Source: an uncultured Oscillospiraceae bacterium (GTDB lineage: Bacteria > Bacillota > Clostridia > Oscillospirales > Oscillospiraceae). From it: DNA of 64,000 nt. The stretch lies in contig CAKUMO010000006.1 of the NCBI GenBank assembly GCA_934667815.1, positions 1 through 64,000 of the forward strand. Direction: 5' to 3'. A program made the position numbers and the translations under genes. Below are positions 42,872-50,373 of this stretch, piece after piece; position 1 is the stretch's first letter, and each line of letters opens with the position of its first letter. Below the pieces are notes generated by a model, which saw only the letters and a program-made list of their open reading frames with translations, was not told the origin of the DNA and did no database searches.

Positions 42872-43024
42872 ATGTGCAGAAAAAGTGAACTCTTGGGGAC
42901 GGCGATCATGGCATTGGGAGCGGGGCTGCTGGTATCGCTGCTGTTTTCCTCGGATTTTGTGTTGGCAATCGTCGGGCTTGCACTGCTGCTGATCGGCCTG
43001 TGCTGCACGCGCAGATGCAAATAA
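42872..43024 (+). CDS. Small two-helix membrane peptide
   Basis: A 50-residue reading frame with a polar start (MCRKSELLG), two hydrophobic helices (about 8-24 and 28-45) joined by SSDF, and a Cys/Arg end (CCTRRCK). The gene follows the operon terminator directly, with the G-rich segment AGGGGGCGG of the hairpin as the only ribosome-site candidate. Such short double-helix proteins are common in Clostridia. No function is recognised. Confidence 0.5.
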   Translation: MCRKSELLGTAIMALGAGLLVSLLFSSDFVLAIVGLALLLIGLCCTRRCK

Positions 43025-43085
43025 AGTGTACTAAACTTGTACTTGCCTGCATATACAATAGCAGAACGAACAAGGGGTGAACGAT

Positions 43086-44591
43086 ATGGAGCTTGTCTTT
43101 CAGGAAAAAGAGTTGAATTATCTCAGCCGCATCCTCTGCGAAACGGTCACGCAGGAGCAGACGGCGGAGCTGATCGTGCCGGACAGCTATCCTGATGCCG
43201 ATCGTGTGGTGGACGCCTTCGCCACGGCGCTGATCCGCTCGGAGGAATGCAGCGCGGGCGCAGCGGGTGCGACTGGGAACGTGCAGGCGGGCGTGCTGTT
43301 CGTGACGGAGGGCGGCGAGGTCGAGCGTCTGGAAACGCAGATCCCCTTCTCCGTGCGCAAGGAATTTGACGCGGCTTACGACGACTGCACACTGCAATGC
43401 ACCTGCGCCGTCACGGGCGTGGATGCGCGGATGCTTAATTCGCGTAAGGTGCTCGTTCGCGTGGGCGTGCGCTGTACGCTGAGCGTTTATGCACGTCAGA
43501 GCCGGACGCTTTATGACATTTCCGCGCCTGCGCCCACGCTGCAGCTTCGCAGGACGCGCCTGCCCATCAAGCTGCCTCTGGCGTTAGGGGAAAAGAGCTT
43601 TGTGCTCAACGAGGAGGCGGAGATCCCCGGCAGCAAGCCCGCCGTTGAACGGCTGCTGAAATGCGTCTATCGCACAACGGTCGAGGAACAGAAGCTCGTG
43701 GGCAGCAAGGCGGTCTTTAAGGGCAATCTGACCGTTCATGCACTTTATGAGTGCGCCGAGGGGAAGCTGCACAGCTTCGAGACCGATCTGCCGTTTTCAC
43801 AGTATGTGGATATGGACGAGGAGCTTGACGAGCGCGAGCTGCGCACGGTTCTGACCATGACCTCGGCCGAGACGGAGCCGGACGGGCAGATGGACTGCCG
43901 CAGACTGTTGGTGAGCGTGAATCTGCTTGCGCAGTGCACGGCCTACGGCGAGCAGGAGATCGAGCTGATCGAGGATGCCTTCTGTACGGACGCAGAGCTG
44001 GTGCCGAAATGGTCGGAATGGAATGTAACGGGAATCCTCGACCGCCAGAGCTTCCGCGAGACGGCGACTGCGCAGTCTGATGCGCCTGCGGGCGGCGTAG
44101 TGGACGCATGGCTCTACACCGACGAGGCCAACCGCCGCCGCGAGGGCGAACGGATGCTCGTGGAGCTGCCCATGGCGGTGAATGTTTTGTATGTGGACAG
44201 CGAGGGGAAATTGCAGGGGCGCACAATGCGCCCGACGGTCGAGCTTTCCACGGCGCTCTCCGAGGAGGGCAGCTGCGGCGTGTGCGTGACGGGAAGCGGT
44301 GAAATTTTCTGCGCGGCGGGCGCGGGCGGTATGGAGCTGCGCTGCCCCATAAGCGTGGAGCTTGAGAGCTTTGCCGAGCATCGGCTGCGCTGCGTTGCGG
44401 GCGGCGAGATTGCGCAGACAGAAGCGACGAGCGAACGCAGACCGGCGGTGGTCCTGCGGCGCACGGAGACGGAGCAGGACGTCTGGGACATTGCCAAGAC
44501 CTACCGCACGGCTACGGCCTCGGTGATGCAGGCAAACGATCTGCAAAACCCGCTGATCCCGGCTGACACGCTGTTGCTGATTCCAATGTGA
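43086..44591 (+). CDS. SPOCS and LysM domain protein
   Basis: A 501-residue protein with repeated SPOCS/DUF3794-type beta modules (for example VYRTTVEEQKLVGSKAVFKGNLTVHALYE, about 190-220, and VELPMAVNVLYVDSEGKL near 360) and a C-terminal LysM domain (about 452-501: DVWDIAKTYRTATASVMQANDLQNPLIPADTLLLIP). This architecture occurs in spore coat or spore envelope proteins such as SpoVID/SafA-linked families, so sporulation is likely. The ATG at 43086 is preferred over a GTG at 43077, which sits inside the AAGGGG ribosome site. An upstream TATACAAT lies at 43052-43059. Confidence 0.85.
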   Translation: MELVFQEKELNYLSRILCETVTQEQTAELIVPDSYPDADRVVDAFATALIRSEECSAGAAGATGNVQAGVLFVTEGGEVERLETQIPFSVRKEFDAAYDDCTLQCTCAVTGVDARMLNSRKVLVRVGVRCTLSVYARQSRTLYDISAPAPTLQLRRTRLPIKLPLALGEKSFVLNEEAEIPGSKPAVERLLKCVYRTTVEEQKLVGSKAVFKGNLTVHALYECAEGKLHSFETDLPFSQYVDMDEELDERELRTVLTMTSAETEPDGQMDCRRLLVSVNLLAQCTAYGEQEIELIEDAFCTDAELVPKWSEWNVTGILDRQSFRETATAQSDAPAGGVVDAWLYTDEANRRREGERMLVELPMAVNVLYVDSEGKLQGRTMRPTVELSTALSEEGSCGVCVTGSGEIFCAAGAGGMELRCPISVELESFAEHRLRCVAGGEIAQTEATSERRPAVVLRRTETEQDVWDIAKTYRTATASVMQANDLQNPLIPADTLLLIPM

Positions 44592-44597
44592 AATAAA

Positions 44598-44627
44598 AAA
44601 CAGGCAAGGGGATTCCCTTGCCTGTTT
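44598..44627. terminator. Terminator after the SPOCS-LysM gene
   Basis: AAACAGGCAAGGG (44598-44610) and CCCTTGCCTGTTT (44615-44627) form a perfect 13-bp stem with an A-rich left flank and a T-rich right end. Confidence 0.85.
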
Positions 44628-44678
44628 CGCGCTGCGGCTGTATTTGCGACGCATAGGCTCATCCGGGTGATGCTCGCA

Positions 44679-44885
44679 TTAACTCAGTTTACCTGTTCCA
44701 TGGCAGTGCGGACAAGCTTTCAGCACATCATAGTCCCAGTAATAACCGGTACCGTTGCACCAAGCACACTCTGGACGGGTTGCATTCGGGCCTGCGGAAT
44801 TATCTGAGGCAGATGTGGAGTAACATATTAAGGCCAAGACTAATCCCGCAGCCACGATGCCAATTGCAATCCATAAATTCTTCAT
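44679..44885 (-). CDS. Membrane-anchored small zinc-ribbon peptide
   Basis: A 68-residue protein with one membrane helix (about 4-22), a Ser/Asn linker, then two DnaJ-type CxxCxGxG motifs: CAWCNGTG and CPHCHGTG. The four cysteines probably bind one zinc. The ATG at 44885 follows AAAGGAG; in-frame upstream codons lack a ribosome site. It diverges from the Xre regulator across an AT-rich spacer. Function unknown. Confidence 0.65.
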   Translation of the reverse strand: MKNLWIAIGIVAAGLVLALICYSTSASDNSAGPNATRPECAWCNGTGYYWDYDVLKACPHCHGTGKLS

Positions 44886-45045
44886 TGTACAATTCTCCTT
44901 TCGTTTCTTTCTTCGCCCGTTACTGTAGTGTTGTGTTCTGCTATCTGCAAAAACTAAATGCAATACTATTAAATATTATAATGCTGACGCTATGTGTTTG
45001 TCAAGGGTGCTTTTAGGTAAAATAATAGCAAGGATGGTGGTATAT

Positions 45046-45381
45046 ATGCGTGAGAAGAAAGAAATCAACGTTCAGATCGGAGAACAAATTAAGGCAGCAA
45101 GAGAACGGGTGGGAATGACACAGGAAAAACTTGCTGAGCGCATAGAAGTATCACCGCAATATCTTTCGGATTTGGAGCGGGGCGTCGTCGGTGTTTCTAT
45201 TTCCACATTGAAGAAAATTTGCTTTGCGTTGGGTGTGTCCAGCGATCAGATTATTTTTGGAAAAACGAATGGTTGTGATTTTGCACCTGCATTAGAGAAA
45301 TGCAGAAGCTTATCAAAGGAGCAGTTTGCGATACTTTGTGAGATAATTGAAAAGTATGTGATGGCAGTAACGCAAACATAA
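45046..45381 (+). CDS. Xre-family helix-turn-helix regulator
   Basis: A 111-residue protein. The HTH_3 domain (about 10-67) has IGEQIKAARERVGMTQEKLAERIEVSPQYLSDLERG. A short C-terminal helical part (about 75-111) may dimerise. Base composition is clearly more AT-rich than that of its neighbours, which suggests acquisition. The ATG at 45046 is preferred to one at 45034 on spacing. A promoter with TTGTCA (44998-45003) and AATAAT (45021-45026) at 17 bases is plausible. Its likely targets are itself and the divergent zinc-ribbon peptide. Confidence 0.8.
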   Translation: MREKKEINVQIGEQIKAARERVGMTQEKLAERIEVSPQYLSDLERGVVGVSISTLKKICFALGVSSDQIIFGKTNGCDFAPALEKCRSLSKEQFAILCEIIEKYVMAVTQT

Positions 45382-45420
45382 TCGTATAGGCTTGAAGTGT
45401 TTTAGTAATTTTGCAGAATA

Positions 45421-45466
45421 ACAGAGCAGGACTGGTGCAGCGGATACTGCGACAATCCTGCTCTGT
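45421..45466. terminator. Terminator between Xre and lipoprotein genes
   Basis: ACAGAGCAGGA (45421-45431) and TCCTGCTCTGT (45456-45466) form a perfect 11-bp outer stem with a weaker inner GTGCAG/CTGC pairing, between converging genes. Confidence 0.65.
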
Positions 45467-45476
45467 TGAATATTAC

Positions 45477-45779
45477 TCAGCTTCTGCGGCTGCGGGGCGG
45501 TGCGACACTGTCCGTTCCTGTACCGGAAGAGGTAGTCATACCGTCTTCGACGTCCTCCAGATCGTCCATTCCGTCCTCGATGTTGCCGATGAGACCGCCG
45601 GAGCTGGCCGTGCTGTCGGTCGGTCTTGTGGACGCGGTCGTTCCGGCGGTCGAGGAGGTGTTGTTCGTGCCGTCCACGGTGCCGTCGTCGGTGTCGGAGA
45701 CGTTGCCCTTGCCCTTGCAGCCTGTGAGCAGCGTGAGCACCAGAGCAAGCAGGAGCGTCAATACCAGAATTCGTTTCAT
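45477..45779 (-). CDS. Small Ser/Thr/Asp-rich lipoprotein
   Basis: A 100-residue protein with a lipoprotein signal (LLTGC, Cys about 21). The remainder is low complexity: GNVSDTDDGTVDGTNNTSS, a Thr/Ser stretch and an acidic block IEDGMDDLEDVEDGM. It is probably surface exposed. No domain is recognised, and the disordered nature makes prediction weak. The ribosome site is GGAGGAA. Confidence 0.65.
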   Translation of the reverse strand: MKRILVLTLLLALVLTLLTGCKGKGNVSDTDDGTVDGTNNTSSTAGTTASTRPTDSTASSGGLIGNIEDGMDDLEDVEDGMTTSSGTGTDSVAPPRSRRS

Positions 45780-45868
45780 AGAGAGTTCCTCCAGTCGTCA
45801 TTTCTTTGCCTGCATAGGTTTCCCCGCAATCCAAAAAAATATTTATCGGTCAAAAAAGTGAAAAAAGG

Positions 45869-45897
45869 TTGATTCCTGAAAGTTTGCCCTGTATAAT
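45869..45897 (+). promoter_or_regulatory. Promoter of the polyferredoxin gene
   Basis: TTGATT (45869-45874) and TATAAT (45892-45897) are 17 bases apart, close to sigma-A consensus. Confidence 0.75.
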
Positions 45898-45936
45898 ATT
45901 CGAAGATAAAAAGAAAAAACAAAAGGGGAAACCGAT

Positions 45937-46326
45937 ATGAAGAAACTGACCGTAAAGAAAGGTTCGCAGTGCATGGCCTGCCTGGAGTGCGTGCGTGCCT
46001 GCTCCAACGCCTTTTATAAGGAATTCCACCCGGACAAGTCCTGCGTGCAGATTGTTGAGCGCGCGGGCAGGGTTCGCCCGATGACCTGTGTGCAGTGCGG
46101 CAAGTGTGCTGCGGCCTGTGAGCACGGCGCGATTACGCAGAACCCCAAAACGGGCGTTTACATGATCAACAAGAAGCTCTGCGTCGGCTGCGGCAAGTGT
46201 AAGGAAGCCTGCCCCTTTGGCGTGATCGTTTTTGAGCCGGAGATGACCAACGCCTCCAAGTGCATCGCCTGTGGCATCTGCGTCAAGGCCTGCCCGATGG
46301 AAGTGCTCGAGATCACGGAGAGCTGA
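45937..46326 (+). CDS. Four-cluster 4Fe-4S ferredoxin-like protein
   Basis: A 129-residue HycB/DmsB-type electron-transfer protein with four Cys clusters: CMACLECVRAC (12-22), CVQCGKCAAAC (about 51-61), CVGCGKCKEAC (about 82-92) and CIACGICVKAC (about 109-119), each closed by cysteines from another motif. The total of sixteen cysteines fits four [4Fe-4S] centres. It is transcribed alone from a strong promoter with a tight terminator, so its redox partner is not encoded beside it. Confidence 0.88.
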   Translation: MKKLTVKKGSQCMACLECVRACSNAFYKEFHPDKSCVQIVERAGRVRPMTCVQCGKCAAACEHGAITQNPKTGVYMINKKLCVGCGKCKEACPFGVIVFEPEMTNASKCIACGICVKACPMEVLEITES

Positions 46327-46339
46327 ATGCTGCATTCCT

Positions 46340-46367
46340 AAAACCGCTGTTTATGCAGCGGTTTTTT
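46340..46367 (+). terminator. Terminator of the polyferredoxin gene
   Basis: AAAACCGCTG (46340-46349) and CAGCGGTTTT (46356-46365) pair with a TTTATG loop and continue into TT. Confidence 0.85.
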
Positions 46368-46379
46368 AGTAAGTTATCA

Positions 46380-46408
46380 TTGAGAAATGGAAACGGTTGT
46401 GCTAAAAT
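46380..46408 (+). promoter_or_regulatory. Promoter of pepF
   Basis: TTGAGA (46380-46385) and TAAAAT (46403-46408) are 17 bases apart, followed by a GGAGG site. Confidence 0.65.
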
Positions 46409-46434
46409 AAGAAAAAACGCATGGAGGTAAAAAC

Positions 46435-48240
46435 ATGGCTGAAACAAAACGTATTCCGGAACGCTCTGAAATCGCAGAGCAGGACAAGTGGGCGATCCAC
46501 GATATTTATGCCACGGACGAGCTGTGGGAGGCCGATCTTCAGAAGGCCAAGGAGCTGATCCCCACGGTTTCCGCCTTCGCCGGAACGCTGGGCCAGAGTG
46601 CGCAGGCGCTTCTGGACTATATGAAGCTGACGGAGGAGATCTCCGTGCTGGCGGACGCTCTGGGCAACTATGCCATGCGCCGCTCGGACGAGGACGCGCG
46701 GGTGTCGAAGTATCAGGCGATGGTCGGTCGGCTTATGAGCACCTATGTCGCGCTGAACGCCGCGTCCAGCTTCTCCACGCCGGAGATCATGGCGATTTCC
46801 GAAGAGACGATGGAAAAATTCTATGCCGAGCAGCCTGCGCTGGAGCGCTATCGCTGGTATCTGCACAACATTCGCCGCCGCCGTGCGCATGTGCTCACGC
46901 CCGCGGAGGAAAAGCTTCTCGCCGCCGCCGGTGAAATGGCCAACGCGCCCGATACGATCTATGGCATGTTCAGCGATGCCGACGTGACCTTCCCGGATGC
47001 CATTGACTCCGAGGGGAATCACCATCCGCTGTCGCAGGGAACCTATATTTCCTATATGGAAAGCCCCGACCGTGTGCTGCGCAAGAGCGCCTTTGAGAAT
47101 CTCTACCGCACCTATGGCAGCTATAAGAACACCATTTCCGCGATTTTGGCAGCACAGGTCAAGCAGCTCCAGTTCTTCGCGGACGCGAGAAAGTATTCCT
47201 CCGCGATGGAAGCCTCTCTGGATGTGACCAATGTTCCGACGGAGGTCTACACGAACCTGATCGAGGCCGTCCACAAGAACATGGACAAGATGTACCGCTA
47301 CGTCGCCCTGCGCAAGAAGCTGCTGGGCGTGGACGAGCTGCATATGTACGACATCTACACGCCGCTGGTCGAGGATGTAGCCAAGAAGGCCACGATCGAC
47401 GAGGCCAAGCAGACGGTCTACGATGCGCTGGCACCTCTGGGCGAGAACTACCGCAAGGTGCTCAAGCAGGGCTTTGACAACCGCTGGATCGACGTCTATG
47501 AGAACGCCGGTAAGCGCTCCGGTGCGTACTCCGCAGGCGCGGCAGTGCATCCCTTCGTTCTGTTGAACTACACCGGCACGCTCGACAGCCAGTTCACTCT
47601 CGCGCATGAGATGGGGCATGCGATGCACTCCTATCTCTCCACCAAGCATCAGACGCCGTTGGACGCGGACTATGTGATCTTCGTGGCCGAGGTCGCTTCG
47701 ACCTGCAACGAGGCTCTGCTGATGGAATATCTCCTCGGCAAGACCACGGACAAGAAGGAGCGCGCCTATCTCATCAACCACTTCCTTGAGCAGTTCCGTA
47801 CGACGCTGTACCGCCAGACCATGTTCGCGGAGTTCGAGCTGAACATTGGCAAGATGGCGCAGGAGGGCACCAGTCTGACGCCCGACGTGCTGAACGCCGA
47901 GTATCGCCGCCTGAACCGCCTGTACTTCGGCGACGGCGTTGTTCTGGATGACGAGATCGACATGGAGTGGATGCGCATCCCGCATTTCTACTACAATTAC
48001 TATGTGTTCCAGTATGCCACCGGCTATGCCGCAGCCATTGCGCTGTCCCGCCGCATCCTGCGCGAGGGCGAGAGCGCAGTGAAGGACTACCTCGGCTTCC
48101 TGTCCGGCGGCTGCAGCAAGAGCCCGATCGACCTGCTGCGCGGCGCAGGTGTGGACATGAGCACCACCGCGCCCGTGGAGGAAGCGCTGAAGCTGTTCGA
48201 CGAGCTGATCGGCGAGATGGAACAGCTCATGCAGGAATAA
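46435..48240 (+). CDS. pepF: Oligoendopeptidase F
   Basis: A 601-residue M3 zinc peptidase cutting short peptides in the cytosol. The zinc site HEMGH (391-395) is followed about 25 residues on by the third ligand in VAEVASTCNEALL. Substrate-binding HFYYNYYVFQYATGYAAA lies near 517. Length and domain plan are those of PepF. It is followed by a small unknown gene 3 bases downstream. Confidence 0.95.
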   Translation: MAETKRIPERSEIAEQDKWAIHDIYATDELWEADLQKAKELIPTVSAFAGTLGQSAQALLDYMKLTEEISVLADALGNYAMRRSDEDARVSKYQAMVGRLMSTYVALNAASSFSTPEIMAISEETMEKFYAEQPALERYRWYLHNIRRRRAHVLTPAEEKLLAAAGEMANAPDTIYGMFSDADVTFPDAIDSEGNHHPLSQGTYISYMESPDRVLRKSAFENLYRTYGSYKNTISAILAAQVKQLQFFADARKYSSAMEASLDVTNVPTEVYTNLIEAVHKNMDKMYRYVALRKKLLGVDELHMYDIYTPLVEDVAKKATIDEAKQTVYDALAPLGENYRKVLKQGFDNRWIDVYENAGKRSGAYSAGAAVHPFVLLNYTGTLDSQFTLAHEMGHAMHSYLSTKHQTPLDADYVIFVAEVASTCNEALLMEYLLGKTTDKKERAYLINHFLEQFRTTLYRQTMFAEFELNIGKMAQEGTSLTPDVLNAEYRRLNRLYFGDGVVLDDEIDMEWMRIPHFYYNYYVFQYATGYAAAIALSRRILREGESAVKDYLGFLSGGCSKSPIDLLRGAGVDMSTTAPVEEALKLFDELIGEMEQLMQE

Positions 48241-48243
48241 GGC

Positions 48244-48510
48244 ATGGCGGAAATTTTCATTCCGACACTGCACACCTTCGCCAACGAGAACGTGTTCACC
48301 GGAAGCTGCGGCGCACTGCGCTTCCGCATTGCGCCGACGGTGGTGAAGGAAACGAAGCATGAGGTGGACATGGAGGAAAGCTTCATGCACTGCGAGTTCT
48401 GGCACGGGCCGCTGTGCTACGAGCTGAGCCAGATGGAGGCCGAGCGTACCTTCCCCATGAGCGAGGAAGGCCGCGCAGAGATGAAACGCTGGCTGGAGGA
48501 AAACGTGTAA
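48244..48510 (+). CDS. Small conserved-looking protein after pepF
   Basis: An 88-residue cytoplasmic protein (MAEIFIPTLHTFANENVFTGSCG...) with a mixed beta-rich start, the block SFMHCEFWHGPLCYELSQMEAE and a helical end. Three cysteines and several histidines could bind metal, but no known motif fits. Codon use matches the neighbours and it is co-transcribed with pepF, so it is probably real. Family not recognised. Confidence 0.7.
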   Translation: MAEIFIPTLHTFANENVFTGSCGALRFRIAPTVVKETKHEVDMEESFMHCEFWHGPLCYELSQMEAERTFPMSEEGRAEMKRWLEENV

Positions 48511-48511
48511 A

Positions 48512-48550
48512 GCAAAACGTCCCGAACTTTCGAAGTTCGGGACGTTTTGC
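48512..48550. terminator. Terminator of pepF and the small gene
   Basis: A perfect 18-bp stem (48512-48529 with 48533-48550) with loop TCG, AAAA on the left and TTTT on the right. The following 48551-48686 holds no gene or clear signal. Confidence 0.9.
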
Positions 48551-48686
48551 TGTAAAATAGCCGATTTGGCACATATAATCTGAAAATTTTCATCGGGCCG
48601 AGTGGGCCTCGTCTCCTACACAGCGTGGCGTTTTTTGTACTGCCGCAATCAATTCAGAGTTTTTTGCATATTTCTCCGCAAATCAC

Positions 48687-48735
48687 TTGACAGCGTAACA
48701 ATGTTATGCTAGAATATGACCGTAACAATGTTACG
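48687..48735 (+). promoter_or_regulatory. Promoter with two GTAACAATGTTAC palindromes
   Basis: TTGACA (48687-48692) and TAGAAT (48710-48715) are 17 bases apart. CGTAACAATGTTATG (48694-48708) fills the spacer. The perfect dyad CGTAACAATGTTACG (48721-48735) covers the start region. The centres are 27 bases apart. This is a textbook repressor layout for the HTH gene that starts 16 bases later. Confidence 0.8.
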
Positions 48736-48750
48736 GAAGGAGCGAAACCA

Positions 48751-49131
48751 ATGGAACAGGACCTCATCTCCAAGCGTGAGCTGCTGGAAAGGTACGGCAT
48801 TTCCTATGGCGCACTGTACCGCTGGAAGCGCATGGGACTAATCCCCGAGGACTGGTTTCTGCGGCGTTCGACCTCGACGGGGCAGGAGACCTTTTTCTAT
48901 CGGGAGCAGGTCTGCCCGCGGATCGAACTGATCCTGTCGCGGCCGGACTCGCTGGACAGTCTGGCGAAGGAATTTAATCCCGTGCGTGAGCCGCATCCGG
49001 TGCGGCGGCTGGTCGTCGAGGATCGTTACAGTGCCCGCAGCTTCCGCGTGGAGGAATTGCGCCATGTGCGCGTGACGGAGGGCGAAAAGGAAATTGACCT
49101 ATTGGAGTATCTGAAAGGAGTAGAATTATGA
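48751..49131 (+). CDS. YhbD-like (DUF4004) helix-turn-helix regulator
   Basis: A 126-residue protein with a MerR-type N-terminal HTH (about 3-50: [31 protein letters not shown]) but no MerR effector domain; the rest is a DUF4004-like part. In Bacillus, yhbD precedes the bactofilin genes yhbE and yhbF. Here it overlaps the bactofilin-like gene by 4 bases. The double palindrome in its promoter suggests autoregulation. The ATG at 48751 has GGAAGGAG upstream. Confidence 0.85.
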   Translation: MEQDLISKRELLERYGISYGALYRWKRMGLIPEDWFLRRSTSTGQETFFYREQVCPRIELILSRPDSLDSLAKEFNPVREPHPVRRLVVEDRYSARSFRVEELRHVRVTEGEKEIDLLEYLKGVEL

Positions 49132-49877
49132 AACAGAATTATCATTGCTCAAGTTCCGGCGAGATTGCCGGCGGCGAATACGGCGAGATTCGCGTCTCGG
49201 GCGGCGCGAAAATGACGGGGGACGTTGTCTGCGACACCCTGCACGTTTCCGGCGGCGTAAAAGCGGCGAAGGACCTGACCTGCGGTGAGCTGCGTGCCTC
49301 CGGCAGCCTAAAGGTCGAGGGGACTCTCACAGCCGCGGCGGCGAAAATTTCCGGCGGCGTAAAGGTGCAGGGAACCGTGAAAATCACGGAGCAGCTCTCG
49401 CTCTCCGGCGGCCTGAAAACCGAGGGCGACGTGCAGCTTGCCAACGCGGGAATTTCCGGCGGTCTGACCTGCGAGGGAAAGCTCGAGGCGGGCGAGATCG
49501 CAATCTCCGGCGGCCTGAAAATCGGCGGCGATGTCTCGGCGGAGCGTTTTTCCTGCTCCGGCAAGGTCGAAATCCCGGGCCTTTTGAACGCGGAGACGAT
49601 CGAGCTTTCCATTGGCAGCCGCTGCGAGGTCGAGAATATCGGCTGCACAACGCTGAAGGTAAAAAAGGACTTTACCGGCTTCAGCATCGGCGCAAAGCCC
49701 TGCCTGAAAACGGAGAGCATCGAGGGCGACGCCATCGAGCTGGAATACACCGAGGCCGAGGTTGTGCGCGGCAAAAACGTGACCATCGGCAAAAAGTGCA
49801 AGATCGGCAGAGTGGAGTATTCAGAATCGCTGGACATCCGCGACGGCGGTGAGGTCGAGGAACAGGTAAAAGTATAA
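49128..49877 (+). CDS. Bactofilin/polymer-forming repeat protein (YhbE/F-like)
   Basis: A 249-residue protein made mainly of a repetitive beta-helix with roughly 17-20-residue repeats carrying the pattern (V/I)SGG(V/L)K, for example near 24, 41, 75, 92, 109 and 126. This is the signature of polymer-forming cytoskeletal proteins. A C-terminal part (about 165-249) departs from the repeat. It may form filaments affecting envelope or spore processes. It is controlled with the YhbD-like gene. Confidence 0.82.
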   Translation: MKQNYHCSSSGEIAGGEYGEIRVSGGAKMTGDVVCDTLHVSGGVKAAKDLTCGELRASGSLKVEGTLTAAAAKISGGVKVQGTVKITEQLSLSGGLKTEGDVQLANAGISGGLTCEGKLEAGEIAISGGLKIGGDVSAERFSCSGKVEIPGLLNAETIELSIGSRCEVENIGCTTLKVKKDFTGFSIGAKPCLKTESIEGDAIELEYTEAEVVRGKNVTIGKKCKIGRVEYSESLDIRDGGEVEEQVKV

Positions 49878-49883
49878 AACACT

Positions 49884-49911
49884 GCGGCGTGCTTCATCCG
49901 AAGCACGCCGC
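49884..49911. terminator. Bidirectional terminator between bactofilin and iscU
   Basis: GCGGCGTGCTTC (49884-49895) pairs with GAAGCACGCCGC (49900-49911), loop ATCC. A-rich left and T-containing right flanks fit converging genes. Confidence 0.8.
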
Positions 49912-49925
49912 GTTGAATATGAAGC

Positions 49926-50360
49926 TCACACCATCCGGCAGGATTCGCAGCTTTCGCAGTCCGGGAACTTGGAATGGTCATAGGCGATGCCGTTGCGGTC
50001 GTAATAATCCTTGACCGCAGACTTGATCGCCTCCTCGGCCAGAACCGAGCAGTGCAGCTTGTGCGCGGGCAGCCCGCCCAGCGCATCGACGACCTGCTTG
50101 TTCGTCACGGCGAGCGCCTCGTCAATGGTCTTGCCCTTAATCATTTCCGTGGCGATGGAGCTGGAGGCAATGGCGCTGCCGCAGCCGAAGGTTTCAAACT
50201 TCACGTCCTCAATGACGTTATCCTTGATTTTCAAATACATTTTCATAATATCGCCGCACTTGGCGTTGCCGACCTCGCCGACGCCGTCGGCGTTTTCAAT
50301 GCTGCCCACATTGCGCGGGTGCATAAAATGATCCATGACTGTTTCAGTATAAAGTGCCAT
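49926..50360 (-). CDS. iscU: Fe-S cluster scaffold protein (IscU/NifU-N type)
   Basis: A 144-residue scaffold on which IscS-delivered sulfur and iron form clusters. The three cysteines lie in GNAKCGDIM, FETFGCGSAIASSS and KLHCSVLAEEA. A C-terminal extension ends DCESCESCRMV, with four extra cysteines (CxxCxxC). The start at 50360 has AAGGAGG upstream. It lies 13 bases after iscS in the same transcript. Confidence 0.92.
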   Translation of the reverse strand: MALYTETVMDHFMHPRNVGSIENADGVGEVGNAKCGDIMKMYLKIKDNVIEDVKFETFGCGSAIASSSIATEMIKGKTIDEALAVTNKQVVDALGGLPAHKLHCSVLAEEAIKSAVKDYYDRNGIAYDHSKFPDCESCESCRMV

Positions 50361-50373
50361 TTTGATTTCCTCC

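Noticed and set aside
45850..45862. GTCAAAAAAGTG as another copy of the dispersed repeat
   Set aside because: Only a short A-rich match, with no opposite arm and no flanking similarity.
46402..48405. 667-codon open frame opposite pepF
   Set aside because: Antisense of a clear M3 peptidase with a low-complexity His/Arg/Leu translation and no recognisable domain.
48551..48686. Possible RNA gene in the gap before the YhbD operon
   Set aside because: Only short weak pairings (CGAG...CTCG) and no promoter-terminator pair were found.
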